A stretch of DNA of 64,000 nt from Brachybacterium fresconis (GTDB lineage: Bacteria > Actinomycetota > Actinomycetes > Actinomycetales > Dermabacteraceae). The stretch covers positions 2,170,001 to 2,234,000 of the forward strand of contig NZ_JAGIOC010000001.1 of assembly GCF_017876515.1 (NCBI RefSeq), given 5' to 3'. How positions within the stretch are numbered: position 1 is the first letter of the stretch; each line of letters starts with the position of its first letter. Positions 36,999 to 46,190 of this stretch are shown here, one piece after another. Below the pieces are notes generated by a model. The model saw only the letters and a program-made list of their open reading frames with translations. It made no database searches and had not been told where the DNA came from. A program made the translations under genes and the position numbers.

Positions 36999-38267
36999 AT
37001 GCACCTCTCCCCCGCGCTCGTGCACTCCCTGCCCAAGGTCGCCCTGCACGATCACCTCGACGGCGGGCTGCGCCCGGCCACCGTGCTCGAGCTGTGCGCC
37101 GAGCTCGACATCGCCCCGCCCCCGATCGTGCCCGCCCGCGAAGCCGACGGCTCCGCCGACGTGCCCGGCGGCGCCATGGTCCCCACCTCCCAGGACGTGG
37201 CCGACTGGTTCCACGCCGCCGCGGACTCCGGCTCCCTGCCCTCCTACCTCTCCACCTTCGAGCGCACCCTCGCCCTGATGCAGACCGCACCCGCGCTGCG
37301 CCGCATCGCCCGCGAGTTCGTCGAGGACATGGTGGCCGACGGCGTCGTCTATGCCGAGACCCGCTGGGCACCGCATCAGCACACGGATGGCGGGCTCAGC
37401 CTCGACGAGGCGATCCAGGCCGTCCAGGACGGGCTCGACGAGGGCGCGGCCGACGCCGAGCGGGCCGGCAAGCGCATCGTGGTGGGCCAGCTGCTGGCCT
37501 ATCTGCGCCAGAACGAGCCCACCGAGGACCTCGTCGACCTCGCGATCACCCGGCGCGGGACCGGGGTGGTGGGGCTGGATCTCGCCGGGCCCGAGGCGGG
37601 CTTCCCTGCCTCCCGGTTCCGCTCGCAGTTCGAGCGGGCGCGCCGCCACGGGGTGCACGTGACGATCCACGCCGGGGAGGCCGACGGTCCCGCCTCGATC
37701 GCGGATGCCCTGGACTGCGGGGCCGAGCGGATCGGGCACGGGGTGCGTCTGCTCGAGGACGTCGACGTCGCGGCCCGGGCGAGTGGGACGGCAGGAGCCG
37801 ATGCCTCCGCGGGAGCGGATGCCGGTGGCCCGGATGCCGGTAGCGGTGCCGGAGGCGGTGGCGGTGCCGAAGCAGGCACCGCTGGTGCGGATGCCAGTAC
37901 GGGAGCGGGCACCCCGTCGGGCTTCGGCCCCGTCGCCGCGCGCGTGCACCGCGAGCAGATCTGCCTGGAGGTGTGCCCGAGCTCGAACCTGCAGACCGGC
38001 GCCGCACAGGATCTCGCGACCCACGCCGCCGGAGCCCTGCGCCGCGGCGGGTTCGCCATCGCGCTGAGCAGCGATAACCGCCTCATGAGTCGCACCGGCA
38101 CCTCGCGGGAGATGACGCTGGTCGCCGAGGCCTTCGATTGGGACCTCGCAGATCTCGAGCAGGTCGTGCTCACCGGGCTCGACGCGGGCTTCGCCCCGGC
38201 GGAGGCTCGGGCCGCGCTGCGCGAAGAGGTCGTCCTGCCCGCGTTCCGGGCAGCCCGGGAGAACTGA
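36999..38267 (+). CDS. add: Adenosine deaminase with low-complexity insert
   Basis: 422 residues; the family is usually ~340-370. It deaminates adenosine to inosine using zinc. LHDHLDGGLRP carries the first zinc His pair, IHAGEADGP the third His and catalytic Glu, IGHGVRL the catalytic His, and LSSDNRLMSRT replaces the common Asp-Asp motif with a Ser-Asp-Asn form still offering one Asp. A Gly/Ala/Asp-rich insert of about 40 residues sits around 263-305, in the loop after IGHGVRLLED. Probably leaderless. Convergent with the HelD gene. Confidence 0.93.
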   Translation: MHLSPALVHSLPKVALHDHLDGGLRPATVLELCAELDIAPPPIVPAREADGSADVPGGAMVPTSQDVADWFHAAADSGSLPSYLSTFERTLALMQTAPALRRIAREFVEDMVADGVVYAETRWAPHQHTDGGLSLDEAIQAVQDGLDEGAADAERAGKRIVVGQLLAYLRQNEPTEDLVDLAITRRGTGVVGLDLAGPEAGFPASRFRSQFERARRHGVHVTIHAGEADGPASIADALDCGAERIGHGVRLLEDVDVAARASGTAGADASAGADAGGPDAGSGAGGGGGAEAGTAGADASTGAGTPSGFGPVAARVHREQICLEVCPSSNLQTGAAQDLATHAAGALRRGGFAIALSSDNRLMSRTGTSREMTLVAEAFDWDLADLEQVVLTGLDAGFAPAEARAALREEVVLPAFRAAREN

Positions 38268-38352
38268 CCCGCCGGCGGCCAGGTGGACTGGCCGCCGGCG
38301 GGGCCACCCCCGCTCCGCGGAGCTCTGCGCAGTTGGAGTCACCCCCACCCCG

Positions 38353-38409
38353 CCGAGCTCTGCACAGTTGTTGCCAAGACTGATCTTGGGGACGACAGCG
38401 CAGAGCTCG
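38353..38409. repeat. 57-bp palindromic repeat, copy 1
   Basis: Ends CCGAGCTCTGC and GCAGAGCTCG; arms pair around an ACTGAT centre. Exact family length 57 bp. Confidence 0.8.
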
Positions 38410-38482
38410 ATCCGTTCTCCCACCAGCGAGCACAGCCGCCGCACGACCCGGCTCATCACCAGCCCTGTCGCCCCCAGCCGCG

Positions 38483-38539
38483 CCGAGTTCTGCACAGTTG
38501 TTGCCAAGCTGCCCTGTGGCAACGACTGCGCAGAGCTCG
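38483..38539. repeat. 57-bp palindromic repeat, copy 2
   Basis: Same termini (left end has GAGTTC for GAGCTC) and TTGCCAAG / TGGCAACGA inner arms. Exactly 57 bp. It ends 19 bases before the helD stop. Confidence 0.8.
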
Positions 38540-38557
38540 CCGTGGTGAGCGATGACC

Positions 38558-41251
38558 TCAGGGCCGAGCAGCGCGCAGCGACCTCCGCTCCCACGCGTCG
38601 CCGAGGTCGGTCCCGATCGGTCCGGCCTGCATCACGGCCAGAGTCGCCGTCGCGCGGGTCAGAGCGACGTAGAGCGTGGCGAGGCCCGATTCCTCGACGA
38701 TGCGGTCCGGGGCGTGGACCAGCACGTGATCGAACTCGAGCCCCTTGGCGGCCTCCGGCGCGAGGACCACGAGACGGGCCCGCAGGTCGTCGGCCGATGC
38801 GTCGATCCCGGCGGCCTCGAGCACGCCGAGCATCCCCGGCACGTCGGGGGTCAGCAGCGCGCAGCGGTCGCCGCCGCGCTCGGCCCGGGCCCATGCCGTG
38901 ACCTGCTCGTCCTCGTCGAAGGCCGGACCCCTGTTCTTCCCCACGCGCCCGCCGGGGCCGGCGTCGGCGCCCGAGTTCGCGCGCTGGTCGGAACCGGCGT
39001 CCCCGGCCGAGCTCGCGCTCTGGTCGGAACCGGCGTCCCCGGCCGAGCTCGCGCTCTGGTCGGGACCGCCGTCGGCGGCCGAGCCCTCGTCCCGGTCGAC
39101 GCCCGTGGCCGCACTCTCCACGGCGGACCCGTCGGCGATCACCGGGCGGTTCCCCGTCGAACGCACGGCGTCCAGACGGCGTGCGTCGGGCCGCAGCTTG
39201 CGCAGCAGCGGTTCGACGGCTTCGACCAGCTCGCGCGGGGAGCGGTAGCAGATGCTCAGCTCCTCCAGGCGCGGCGTGGTGCGCAGCTCGGCGAGGCGCT
39301 CGGTCCAGGTGGTGGTGGCGAGGTCGGCGGAGGTCTGGGCGATGTCGCCGACCACGGTCATGGACTTCACGGGGCAGCGCCGGGCGAGCATCCGCCACTG
39401 CATCGGCGTGAGCTCCTGGGCCTCGTCGACGATCACGTGCCCGTACACCCAGGTGCGGTCGGCGAGCGCCCGGGTGGCGAGGTCGCGGGTGTCGGCCTCG
39501 GCGGAGCGTTCGGCGAGGTCCTCGGCGGAGACCAGCCCGGCGAGGTCCGGGGTGGAGGCGATCACCCGTCGGGCGTGGTCGACCCGTCGGCGTCGGGCGG
39601 TCTCGGCGGCCGCCGTCTCGTCGGCGTCCTCCTCCCCGAGCAGTTCGGCGGCCTCGTCCAGCAGCGGCACGTGCGCCACGGTCCAGGGCTCCTCCGCCGT
39701 GGCGGCCAGGAGCTCGCGCTGCTCGACGCTCAGCTGCGGGGCGGTCCGCTCGTCGAGCCCTTCGCGCAGCATCCAAGTGATGGCCTGCTCCGCAGTCAGG
39801 TGCGGCCACAGCTCGTCGAGCACCTCGCGAACGCCCTCGTCGGCCGCCAGCTCGGCGCGCAGCTGCGCCTCGGTGAGCGCCTCCTGGTCTGCACGATCAT
39901 CCTCGTCCTGGCGCGGGCCGACGGCGTCGGGGTTCCGGTCCAGGGCGATATCCAGGCGCCCGACCTCCGCCTCGAAGCCGGTCTCGACGTCGGCGAGCAG
40001 GGTCGCGTCGGCCTCGCCGACCAGGGTGGTGAGTTCGCCGAGGAGAGTCTCGACGAAGACCTCGCGGGCGTCGTTGTGGTGCTCGTGCTGCTTCCGCGCC
40101 CGGTCGGTGGCGCGTTCGATCATCTCCCGCGGGATCTGCATCTCGTCGCCGTCCCAGACCAGGGTGCGGCCCTCTGGGGAGCTCGCCCCCTGCAGCGAGG
40201 TGAGGAAGGCGCCGACGGTCTCGGCCATGGCGGCATCCCCCAGCAGGCGGGTCACCTCCGGGGCGGCGGGGCCGACGTCGTCCAGGCCCGGCAGCAGGGA
40301 CGCGATGGTGCTGGTGACGACGTTGGTCTCTCCGAGGGCGGGCAGCACGTCGCCGATGTAGTGCAGGAACCGGGCCGACGGGCCGATGACCAGCACGCCG
40401 CGGCGCAGCACCTCCGGCGCGCTGTACAGCAGGTAGGCGGCGCGGTGGAGGGCCACGACGGTCTTGCCGGTGCCGGGGGCGCCCTGGACGACCAGCACCC
40501 CGGAGCGCGGGGCGCGCACGATCGCGTCCTGCTCGGCCTGCAGAGTGGCCACGGCCTCGTGCATGCGCCCGTCGCGCGAGCGGCTCAGCGCACGCAGCAG
40601 AGCCCCCTCGCCGGCGACCCCTTCGGCGTCGGCCGCATCATCGGCGTCCCCGAAGAGGTCGTCATCGACGTGGACGACGGTGCGATCCTCGATCGAGAGG
40701 TGCCGGCGGCGCCGCAGTCCCTGCGGTGCCCGAGCGGTGGCGGTGTAGAACGGCTCGGCGGCGGGGGCACGCCAATCGATGACCAGACGCTGGTCGCCGT
40801 CGCGGATCCCGGCGGGGCCGATGTGCAGGCGCAGTCCGTCCTCCCGGTCCAGGCGCCCGAAGACCGCCGCGTGCTCGGCGTGCTGCAGGGCTGTCCGCCG
40901 GGCTCCGAGGCGGCGCACCTCGGCATCGCGCTCGTTCAGGGCGACCCCGTCGTGGGCCGGCCGGGCCAGAGCGTCCTCCTGGCGCTCGAGGAGCTGGGCG
41001 AGCTCGGCGTCCAGACGCGCATAGGCGCGGTCGACGTGCTGCTGCTCGGTGGCGGAGGGGTCGGTGTGGGCGCGGTCGGCGGCGGAGTGGTCGGTGGAGG
41101 CGTGGTCGGTGGAGGCGTGGTCGGTGGAGGCGTGGCCGGTCGTGGAGTCGCCGTTCGCGGGGTGCCCTGTGGAGGCGCCTTCGGCGACGTCGGTGCTGGC
41201 GGATTGGTCGGCGTTCGGAGGCGTGCTGATGGGGCGACCGGATTCGGGCAT
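38558..41251 (-). CDS. helD: HelD-type UvrD-like helicase (RNA polymerase recycling factor)
   Basis: 897 residues, ATG with GGAG 7 bases upstream. HelD proteins use ATP to prise stalled RNA polymerase from DNA; the actinobacterial form HelR also displaces rifamycin from RNA polymerase. Walker A is GAPGTGKTVVALHRAAYLLY; the N-terminal coiled-coil (about 70-115) typical of HelD precedes it; VIVDEAQELTPMQWRML is motif II; LVVLAPEAAKGLEFDHVLV and YVALTRATATL are motifs V and VI. Two low-complexity stretches stand out: a STDH repeat in the N-terminal 60 residues and an Asp/Ser/Ala/Gly-rich repeat near 735-795. Whether it is the drug-resistance type HelR cannot be read safely. Confidence 0.9.
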   Translation of the reverse strand: MPESGRPISTPPNADQSASTDVAEGASTGHPANGDSTTGHASTDHASTDHASTDHSAADRAHTDPSATEQQHVDRAYARLDAELAQLLERQEDALARPAHDGVALNERDAEVRRLGARRTALQHAEHAAVFGRLDREDGLRLHIGPAGIRDGDQRLVIDWRAPAAEPFYTATARAPQGLRRRRHLSIEDRTVVHVDDDLFGDADDAADAEGVAGEGALLRALSRSRDGRMHEAVATLQAEQDAIVRAPRSGVLVVQGAPGTGKTVVALHRAAYLLYSAPEVLRRGVLVIGPSARFLHYIGDVLPALGETNVVTSTIASLLPGLDDVGPAAPEVTRLLGDAAMAETVGAFLTSLQGASSPEGRTLVWDGDEMQIPREMIERATDRARKQHEHHNDAREVFVETLLGELTTLVGEADATLLADVETGFEAEVGRLDIALDRNPDAVGPRQDEDDRADQEALTEAQLRAELAADEGVREVLDELWPHLTAEQAITWMLREGLDERTAPQLSVEQRELLAATAEEPWTVAHVPLLDEAAELLGEEDADETAAAETARRRRVDHARRVIASTPDLAGLVSAEDLAERSAEADTRDLATRALADRTWVYGHVIVDEAQELTPMQWRMLARRCPVKSMTVVGDIAQTSADLATTTWTERLAELRTTPRLEELSICYRSPRELVEAVEPLLRKLRPDARRLDAVRSTGNRPVIADGSAVESAATGVDRDEGSAADGGPDQSASSAGDAGSDQSASSAGDAGSDQRANSGADAGPGGRVGKNRGPAFDEDEQVTAWARAERGGDRCALLTPDVPGMLGVLEAAGIDASADDLRARLVVLAPEAAKGLEFDHVLVHAPDRIVEESGLATLYVALTRATATLAVMQAGPIGTDLGDAWERRSLRAARP

Positions 41252-41426
41252 GCAGGGGCTCCGTCTCTGCGCGTGCTGGCGCGCGGGATCGACCGATGGT
41301 GCTGGAGGGGAGAGCGAAGGAGCTTAAGCTCCGTCAGCCCCGAACACAAGGACAATGTCCGGTGTGGATCCTGGCGACGGCGCTCCCGACCTCGCCGATC
41401 TGCCGATTCCCGCACCGGCCGACCTG

Positions 41427-41483
41427 CCGAGCTCTACGTTGCCGGGCCATCCCGGCCGTGAGGCAACAACACCGCAGAACTCG
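41427..41483. repeat. 57-bp palindromic repeat, copy 3
   Basis: CCGAGCTCTACG start and GCAGAACTCG end with a GGCCATCCCGGCC centre. First of three tandem copies (82-bp period). Confidence 0.8.
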
Positions 41484-41508
41484 ACCGAACCACAGGCCGG
41501 CATCACCG

Positions 41509-41565
41509 CCGAGCTCTACGTTGCCGGGCCATCCCGGCCGTGTGGCAACAACACCGCAGAGCTCG
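41509..41565. repeat. 57-bp palindromic repeat, copy 4
   Basis: Nearly identical to copy 3; ends GCAGAGCTCG. The 25-base spacer between copies is conserved as well. Confidence 0.8.
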
Positions 41566-41590
41566 ACCGAGCCACAGGCCGGCATCACCG

Positions 41591-41647
41591 CCGAGCTCTA
41601 CGTTGCCGGGCCATCCCGGCTGCTTGGCAACGATTCCGCAGAGCTCG
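41591..41647. repeat. 57-bp palindromic repeat, copy 5
   Basis: Left half as copies 3-4; right half has CTTGGCAACGATTCC, closer to copy 1. Exactly 57 bp. Confidence 0.8.
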
Positions 41648-41649
41648 GC

Positions 41650-41734
41650 GGGGTGGTGGGGCCCGCGGGGTGGTGGGGCCCGCGGGGTGGTGGGGCCCGC
41701 GGGGTGGTGCGGCCCGCGGGGTGGTGGGGCAGGT
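41650..41734. repeat. 17-bp G-rich tandem repeat, five units
   Basis: Unit GGGGTGGTGGGGCCCGC repeated about five times, the last two with changes. G-runs could form a quadruplex on the plus strand. Confidence 0.75.
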
Positions 41735-41799
41735 CGGGACGGCGGGGACGGCCGGCCGGGGTGGTTGGCAGGCCGCGGTGGGAGGGCCGTCCAGGCAGC

Positions 41800-43968
41800 T
41801 CATCCCAGCGAGGCTTCGATCTCCTCCCACAATGGCTCGGCCATGAGGCGGCTGAAGTGAGTGGTGAGGTGGTGGCCGTCGCGGTAGACCAGGACGTTGC
41901 CGATGATCGGCGGACACATCGACTCGTTGCAGAGGTACGCGGTCAGGTCCACGTACCGTGCCCCGGTCGTCTCGGCCGCGGACTGTTCCGCCTCGGTCAC
42001 GGCAGGATCGAAGGCCTCCCCGCGGGGGACGGCGCACTGGGCGGTGTCCTCGAGGTTCTTCGACAGGCACACGGCGGAGGTCTCGCCCTGGTCGGGGACG
42101 TCGGCGAGCACGTCGACCACGGGCCCGTCGGACGATGACCCGTCGGCCGCCCCATCGCTCGACCCGTCTCCTGAACCGTCGGCCCCCGCCCCTGAACCGT
42201 CGGCCCCCGCCTCGTCGGAGCCCGAGCCCGAGCCGTCACCGCCGGGCCCTTCGATCGCGTCGATCGTGGACTCCATCCCCTGCTGCCAGCGCGTCGCGAA
42301 GTCACCCCCGCCCTCGAGCTCGGGGCGTTCGGCGCCGTAGTTCGCCAGCAGCACCAGGTCGGGCTGCTCCTCGTTGATCCGGTCGATCACGCCCTGACGC
42401 CAGGTGTCGCACTCGGTGTACGTCACGCCCTCGAGCACCAGCGGCACGTCGACGCTGGGGCAGGAGCTCTTGGTGTTGGTGTCCAGGCGGATCTTGCCCT
42501 GCTCGGCGAGCTCGGCGAGCGCCGGGTACCAGCTGGCCGCGTGGGAGTCGCCGAACAGGAACACCAGCGGGGCGTCCTCGTTCTCCCCCACCCGACAGCC
42601 GCTGGAGTCGGTGCTGTCCTGCGGGCGGTGGCAGTCGCTGGCGTAGATGGAGGGGTTGTCCGCCTCGGCCTCCTCCAGAGGCGGGGTGAGGTTCTCCGGG
42701 ACGAAGCCGGTTCCGGCCGGGTCCTTCTGCAGCTGCGTCTCCTCCCCCGCCGTCTGATTCGTGGCCGTCTCGCCCCGTGCCGAGGTCAGGTAGTAGCTGC
42801 CGCCGGCGGTCGCGATCAGCGCCGCGGAGGTGGCCAGCGCCGCCGCGCCGGTCCACAGCCGGGACCGCTTGCGCAACGTGGGCCAGGCGATGACGGGCCG
42901 CTCGACGAAGCGGAACAGCAGCCAGGCCAGCGGGATCGCCACCGCTCCGAGAGCCAGACGCAGCCACAGCGGCAGCGGGTTGTCCTCGCCGACGGCGACC
43001 TGCGGGATCACCTGCAGCGGCCAGTGCACCAGGTACAGCGAATAGGAGATCGCCCCGACGAACTGGAAGGGCCGCAGCCCGAGGATCCGGTTCGCGCTGC
43101 CTCGCCCGGGCGCGGCGCCGCCGATGATCAGCAGCACCGTGGCCAGCACCGGCAGCGCGGCGGTGTAGCCGGGGAACGGGGTCTGCTCGGTGTACACCAG
43201 GCCCACCACGGCCAGCAGCGCCAGCCCCACCCAGGACAGCGCCCCGGTCCCCGCCGCCCGCGGCCACCGGGCGCCGGAGCGCAGCAGGAACGCCACCAGC
43301 GCGCCGGCCCCCAGCTCCCAGGCCCGCGTCGGCAGGGAGAAGAACACCCAGGGCTGGGAGACGCTCATCAGCGCCACGCACAGCGCGAAGGAGACCGCCA
43401 CCAGAACGGCCGACACGACCAGCAGACGGCGCTCGCTGCGCCGGCACAGCCAGAAGCCGACCGCGAGGATCGCCGGCCAGAACAGGTAGAACTGCTCCTC
43501 GACGCCGAGGGACCAGTAGTGCTGGAACACCGACGGGCTGGTCTCGGCCAGATAGTTGGTGCCCTCGACGGCGAACAGCATGTTCGGCACGTACAGCGCC
43601 ACGGCCACCGCACCCTTGGCGACCTCGTTCATCAGCAGCGGCGGCATCCAGATCCAGGCGGCCAGCACGGTCGCGATGCCCACCAGCAGGGAGGCCGGCA
43701 GGATGCGTCGGGCGCGCTTGGCGTAGAAGCTGCCGAAGGAGATCCGGCCGTCGCGCTCGAGCGATTCGAGCAGGTGGGTGGTGATGAGGAATCCGGAGAT
43801 GACGAAGAAGACGTCGACGCCGACGAACCCGCCGGAGAGCCAGGTCACCCCGGAGTGGTAGAGCACGACGAACAGGACCGCGATCGCGCGCAGTCCCTGC
43901 ACGTCCGGGCGGAAACCGGACTTCTTGGCCGCAGGGGCGGCAGAGGTGCTCTCACCGACGGCAGTCAC
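41800..43968 (-). CDS. OafA-type acyltransferase with SGNH domain
   Basis: 722 residues from the GTG at 43968 (AAGGAG 6 bases upstream); the longer open frame is not used. Residues ~20-370 are the acyltransferase-3 membrane domain (RPDVQGLRAIAVLFVVLYH with the catalytic His, GGFVGVDVFFVISGFLI, YWSLGVEEQFYLFWP, about ten helices). About 480-722 is an extracellular SGNH hydrolase-like domain: FLFGDSHAASWYPAL and a late DGHHLT. Together they O-acetylate a wall or exported glycan. A Gly/Ser/Asp/Ala-rich insert of about 40 residues interrupts the SGNH domain. Close to a GT4 gene on the same strand. Confidence 0.92.
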   Translation of the reverse strand: MTAVGESTSAAPAAKKSGFRPDVQGLRAIAVLFVVLYHSGVTWLSGGFVGVDVFFVISGFLITTHLLESLERDGRISFGSFYAKRARRILPASLLVGIATVLAAWIWMPPLLMNEVAKGAVAVALYVPNMLFAVEGTNYLAETSPSVFQHYWSLGVEEQFYLFWPAILAVGFWLCRRSERRLLVVSAVLVAVSFALCVALMSVSQPWVFFSLPTRAWELGAGALVAFLLRSGARWPRAAGTGALSWVGLALLAVVGLVYTEQTPFPGYTAALPVLATVLLIIGGAAPGRGSANRILGLRPFQFVGAISYSLYLVHWPLQVIPQVAVGEDNPLPLWLRLALGAVAIPLAWLLFRFVERPVIAWPTLRKRSRLWTGAAALATSAALIATAGGSYYLTSARGETATNQTAGEETQLQKDPAGTGFVPENLTPPLEEAEADNPSIYASDCHRPQDSTDSSGCRVGENEDAPLVFLFGDSHAASWYPALAELAEQGKIRLDTNTKSSCPSVDVPLVLEGVTYTECDTWRQGVIDRINEEQPDLVLLANYGAERPELEGGGDFATRWQQGMESTIDAIEGPGGDGSGSGSDEAGADGSGAGADGSGDGSSDGAADGSSSDGPVVDVLADVPDQGETSAVCLSKNLEDTAQCAVPRGEAFDPAVTEAEQSAAETTGARYVDLTAYLCNESMCPPIIGNVLVYRDGHHLTTHFSRLMAEPLWEEIEASLG

Positions 43969-44048
43969 GTGCTCTCCTTCCCGACGGGCGGGACGTCCCG
44001 TGGAGTCTAACCAGCACGCACGAGCATCGGACGACGCATTTCGCGGCA

Positions 44049-45338
44049 TCAATCCAGGGCGGCCACACCTATCAGGATCTCCAGGTAGCGGCGGGCCAGG
44101 ACGTCGTCGTCGGCATGCTCGCCGACCCAGGCGCGGCCGCTGGCGCGCACCCCGGCCCGGTCGCGGTCGGCGGCCAGCTCGCGCCACAGTGCCGTCAGCG
44201 CGTCGACGTCGCCCGGGGGCAGCACATCGCCGGCGTCCGCGGCGCGGACCACGTCGGCCGCCTCCCCGTCCAGCAGCGCCGTGATGTGACGGCCGGTGGC
44301 GAGCATCTCGTACAGCTTGGAGGGGACGGTCCACTGGAACGGCGCCCAGTCCCGCAGCGAGACCACGACGGTGTCCGCCCAGCGGTAGTGGGCGCCGACC
44401 TCGCGATGCGGGATGCGCGGCAGCACCTCGACGGGGGCGTCGAGCTCTTCGGCCAGCGCCGCCAGGGCAGGGGCCTCGATCCCGTGGCCGATCATTTTGA
44501 CCTGCACGGGGACCCCCTCCTCGTGCAGCTGCGCCGCCGCCCGCACGACGATGTCCAGGCCCTGCGAGCGCCCCATATTGCCCAGGTACAGGCAGCGCAG
44601 GGCGGTGTGGTCGCTCTCGAGGTGATCGCGCTGCGGGGTGACCTTCGCCAGGTCGGTGCCGTTGCGGACCACCTCGACCGGGGACACCCCGCGCTCCTCG
44701 AGCACGTCGGCGAAGCGGTCGGTGGTGGTGACGACGGCCTGCGCGCCGCTCTGCCAGCTGGTGACCTGCGCATGCACCTGCCCCTTCGCCAGCGCCACCG
44801 CCCAGCGCAGGCTGCGGCGCAGCGCTCCGGGCTGCGGGGCGTGCACCGCCTCGGCGGGCAGGGCGCCGACGGGGCCGACGTGCGTGACCAGATCGGGCCA
44901 GGCATCACGCATCTCCACGACCAGCGGGACGCCCCACAGGGCCGCGAGCGTGCGACCCACCAGGAGCGTGGGAATCGCGGGTGCGGTGGCGACGACGACG
45001 TCGGGTCGGGTGCCGGGACGGCTGAAGCGCCGCCGCAGCCGACGCAGGGCGTCCAGCGCCGAGACCAGGTGATCGGCGGTGCGGGAGGTGATGTCCGCGC
45101 GGTGCGGGAGGTAGGCGGTGCGCAGCACGGTCTCCCCGTGGCGTCCGCGCTCGACGGCGCCGACAGGGTGCGTGCGCAGCTGCGCGCGGGTGGGGCGTCC
45201 GCCGGGATAGTGCGGCACGGGCGTCGCGACGGTCACGCGGTGACCTGCGGCTTCGAAGCGCTCGATCAGCGCCGACCAGCGCCGCTGCGGCGCCCCGAAC
45301 TCCGGGGCGTAGTAATGGGTCAGCAGCAGGATCCTCAT
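44049..45338 (-). CDS. GT4 glycosyltransferase (WbuB-like)
   Basis: 429 residues. GT4 family: N-terminal LLLTHYYAPEFGAPQRRW and HRVTVATPVPHYPGG form the acceptor side; VVEMRDAWPDL, VVRNGTD, YLGNMGRSQGLD, KMIGHG and VPSKLYEMLATGRHI form the donor side. This matches WbuB-type transferases of surface glycans. No membrane segment. The ATG overlaps the stop of the PRC-barrel gene (ATGA) and it lies 80 bases from the acyltransferase gene, so glycan assembly and acetylation may be co-expressed. Confidence 0.9.
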   Translation of the reverse strand: MRILLLTHYYAPEFGAPQRRWSALIERFEAAGHRVTVATPVPHYPGGRPTRAQLRTHPVGAVERGRHGETVLRTAYLPHRADITSRTADHLVSALDALRRLRRRFSRPGTRPDVVVATAPAIPTLLVGRTLAALWGVPLVVEMRDAWPDLVTHVGPVGALPAEAVHAPQPGALRRSLRWAVALAKGQVHAQVTSWQSGAQAVVTTTDRFADVLEERGVSPVEVVRNGTDLAKVTPQRDHLESDHTALRCLYLGNMGRSQGLDIVVRAAAQLHEEGVPVQVKMIGHGIEAPALAALAEELDAPVEVLPRIPHREVGAHYRWADTVVVSLRDWAPFQWTVPSKLYEMLATGRHITALLDGEAADVVRAADAGDVLPPGDVDALTALWRELAADRDRAGVRASGRAWVGEHADDDVLARRYLEILIGVAALD

Positions 45339-46174
45339 CCGGCGGCGGCCTCCTCCGGACCGGCGGTTCCGGCTGCGATCACCCCGGGGCCGCCGTCAGC
45401 GGTCACCCGGGGGCCGCCGTCGCCGGAGGTCTCCTCGAGGCCCACGGCACGGGCGGCCTCCCGCAGCGTCTGCGGGGAGGCGTGGAGGGTGTCCGGCGGG
45501 CGCAGGCCGGCCCGGGCGGACGCGGCGTCCACGAAGAGCCACAGCGCCTGCGGGTGGGCGGGATCGGCATCGCGGTCGACGGCGGCCCGCCGATGCTGCC
45601 GATCGGACGTCCGACGCGCGGTGGCTCGACCGTCGGAGGCGTCGGAGCCGTCAGGGCTGTCGGAGCCGTCGGCCCCGTCGGGTCCCGCGCTGTCACCCCC
45701 GCGGCGCGCGGCCGCGATCTGGGCATCGGCTCGGCGGCGGCCGTCGGGTTCCTCCGGCTCCGTATGCGGCGCAGGCAGCACGGCGATCGCCGCGGTGGGG
45801 ATCAGCACGCTGCGGGAGCTGAGCTGACGGCGCACGACGGTGATCCCGGCGAGCTCGCCGGTGGCGTCGTGCACGTAGATGTCCCGCACCCGCCCCACCT
45901 GTGCACCGTCGCTGCCCAGCACGGTCACGCCGGCGAGGGCCTGGAGACGTGCGCGACGGGCCAGGCGGCCTGCGTCGGACGATCCCTCTTCGGCCTCCCC
46001 GTCCGTGATGCCGTCGCCCGGGCCGGTTGCCTCGTCGGCGTCGGAGCTCACGGCCCCTGAGCCGGAAGTGCGGGCGTCCTCGGCCCCGAGCTGCGGCGTC
46101 GCGCCCGCAGAGACGGCGAAGCCGTCCCCCTCGGGATGCTCAGCGGGGGTCTCGCCCCCCGACGTCTCGGTCAC
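45335..46174 (-). CDS. PRC-barrel domain protein
   Basis: 279 residues, GTG start. The PRC-barrel is at about 75-135 (ALAGVTVLGSDGAQVGRVRDIYVHDATGELAG, then VVRRQLSSRSVLIP). Both flanks are Asp/Ser/Gly/Ala-rich and disordered. PRC-barrels occur in RimM and in reaction-centre and membrane-associated proteins; the role here is unknown. Fourth gene of a minus-strand run lysC-asd-tetR-PRC-GT4, coupled to the GT4 gene. Confidence 0.8.
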   Translation of the reverse strand: MTETSGGETPAEHPEGDGFAVSAGATPQLGAEDARTSGSGAVSSDADEATGPGDGITDGEAEEGSSDAGRLARRARLQALAGVTVLGSDGAQVGRVRDIYVHDATGELAGITVVRRQLSSRSVLIPTAAIAVLPAPHTEPEEPDGRRRADAQIAAARRGGDSAGPDGADGSDSPDGSDASDGRATARRTSDRQHRRAAVDRDADPAHPQALWLFVDAASARAGLRPPDTLHASPQTLREAARAVGLEETSGDGGPRVTADGGPGVIAAGTAGPEEAAAG

Positions 46175-46190
46175 GCAGACCCGATCCTCC

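Larger units (their letters stand above)
38268..38557. other. Repeat-bearing region between convergent ada and helD
   Basis: 290 bases without a gene. Holds two full copies of the 57-bp palindrome family and a half copy at 38315-38338. They could act as bidirectional terminators here. Confidence 0.6.
41252..41799. other. 548-bp intergenic region packed with repeats
   Basis: It contains the helD upstream region, three tandem 57-bp palindromes at an 82-bp period, and a 17-bp G-rich tandem array. Short minus-strand reading frames here repeat the same peptide in two different frames, which shows that they are repeat artefacts. The acyltransferase stop is at 41800. Confidence 0.6.

Noticed and set aside
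36923-37843. 306-codon plus frame overlapping adenosine deaminase
   Set aside because: Arg/Ala-rich shadow of the deaminase in another frame; no family features.
41324-41588. Two small minus-strand frames with the same Met-Met-Pro-Ala-Cys peptide
   Set aside because: The 82-bp repeat is not a multiple of three, and the same peptide appears in two frames simply because the DNA is repeated. No ribosome site.
38268-41800. CRISPR array made of the 57-bp repeats
   Set aside because: Units are palindromic, occur at irregular places, and the three tandem copies have the same spacer between them; no cas genes.
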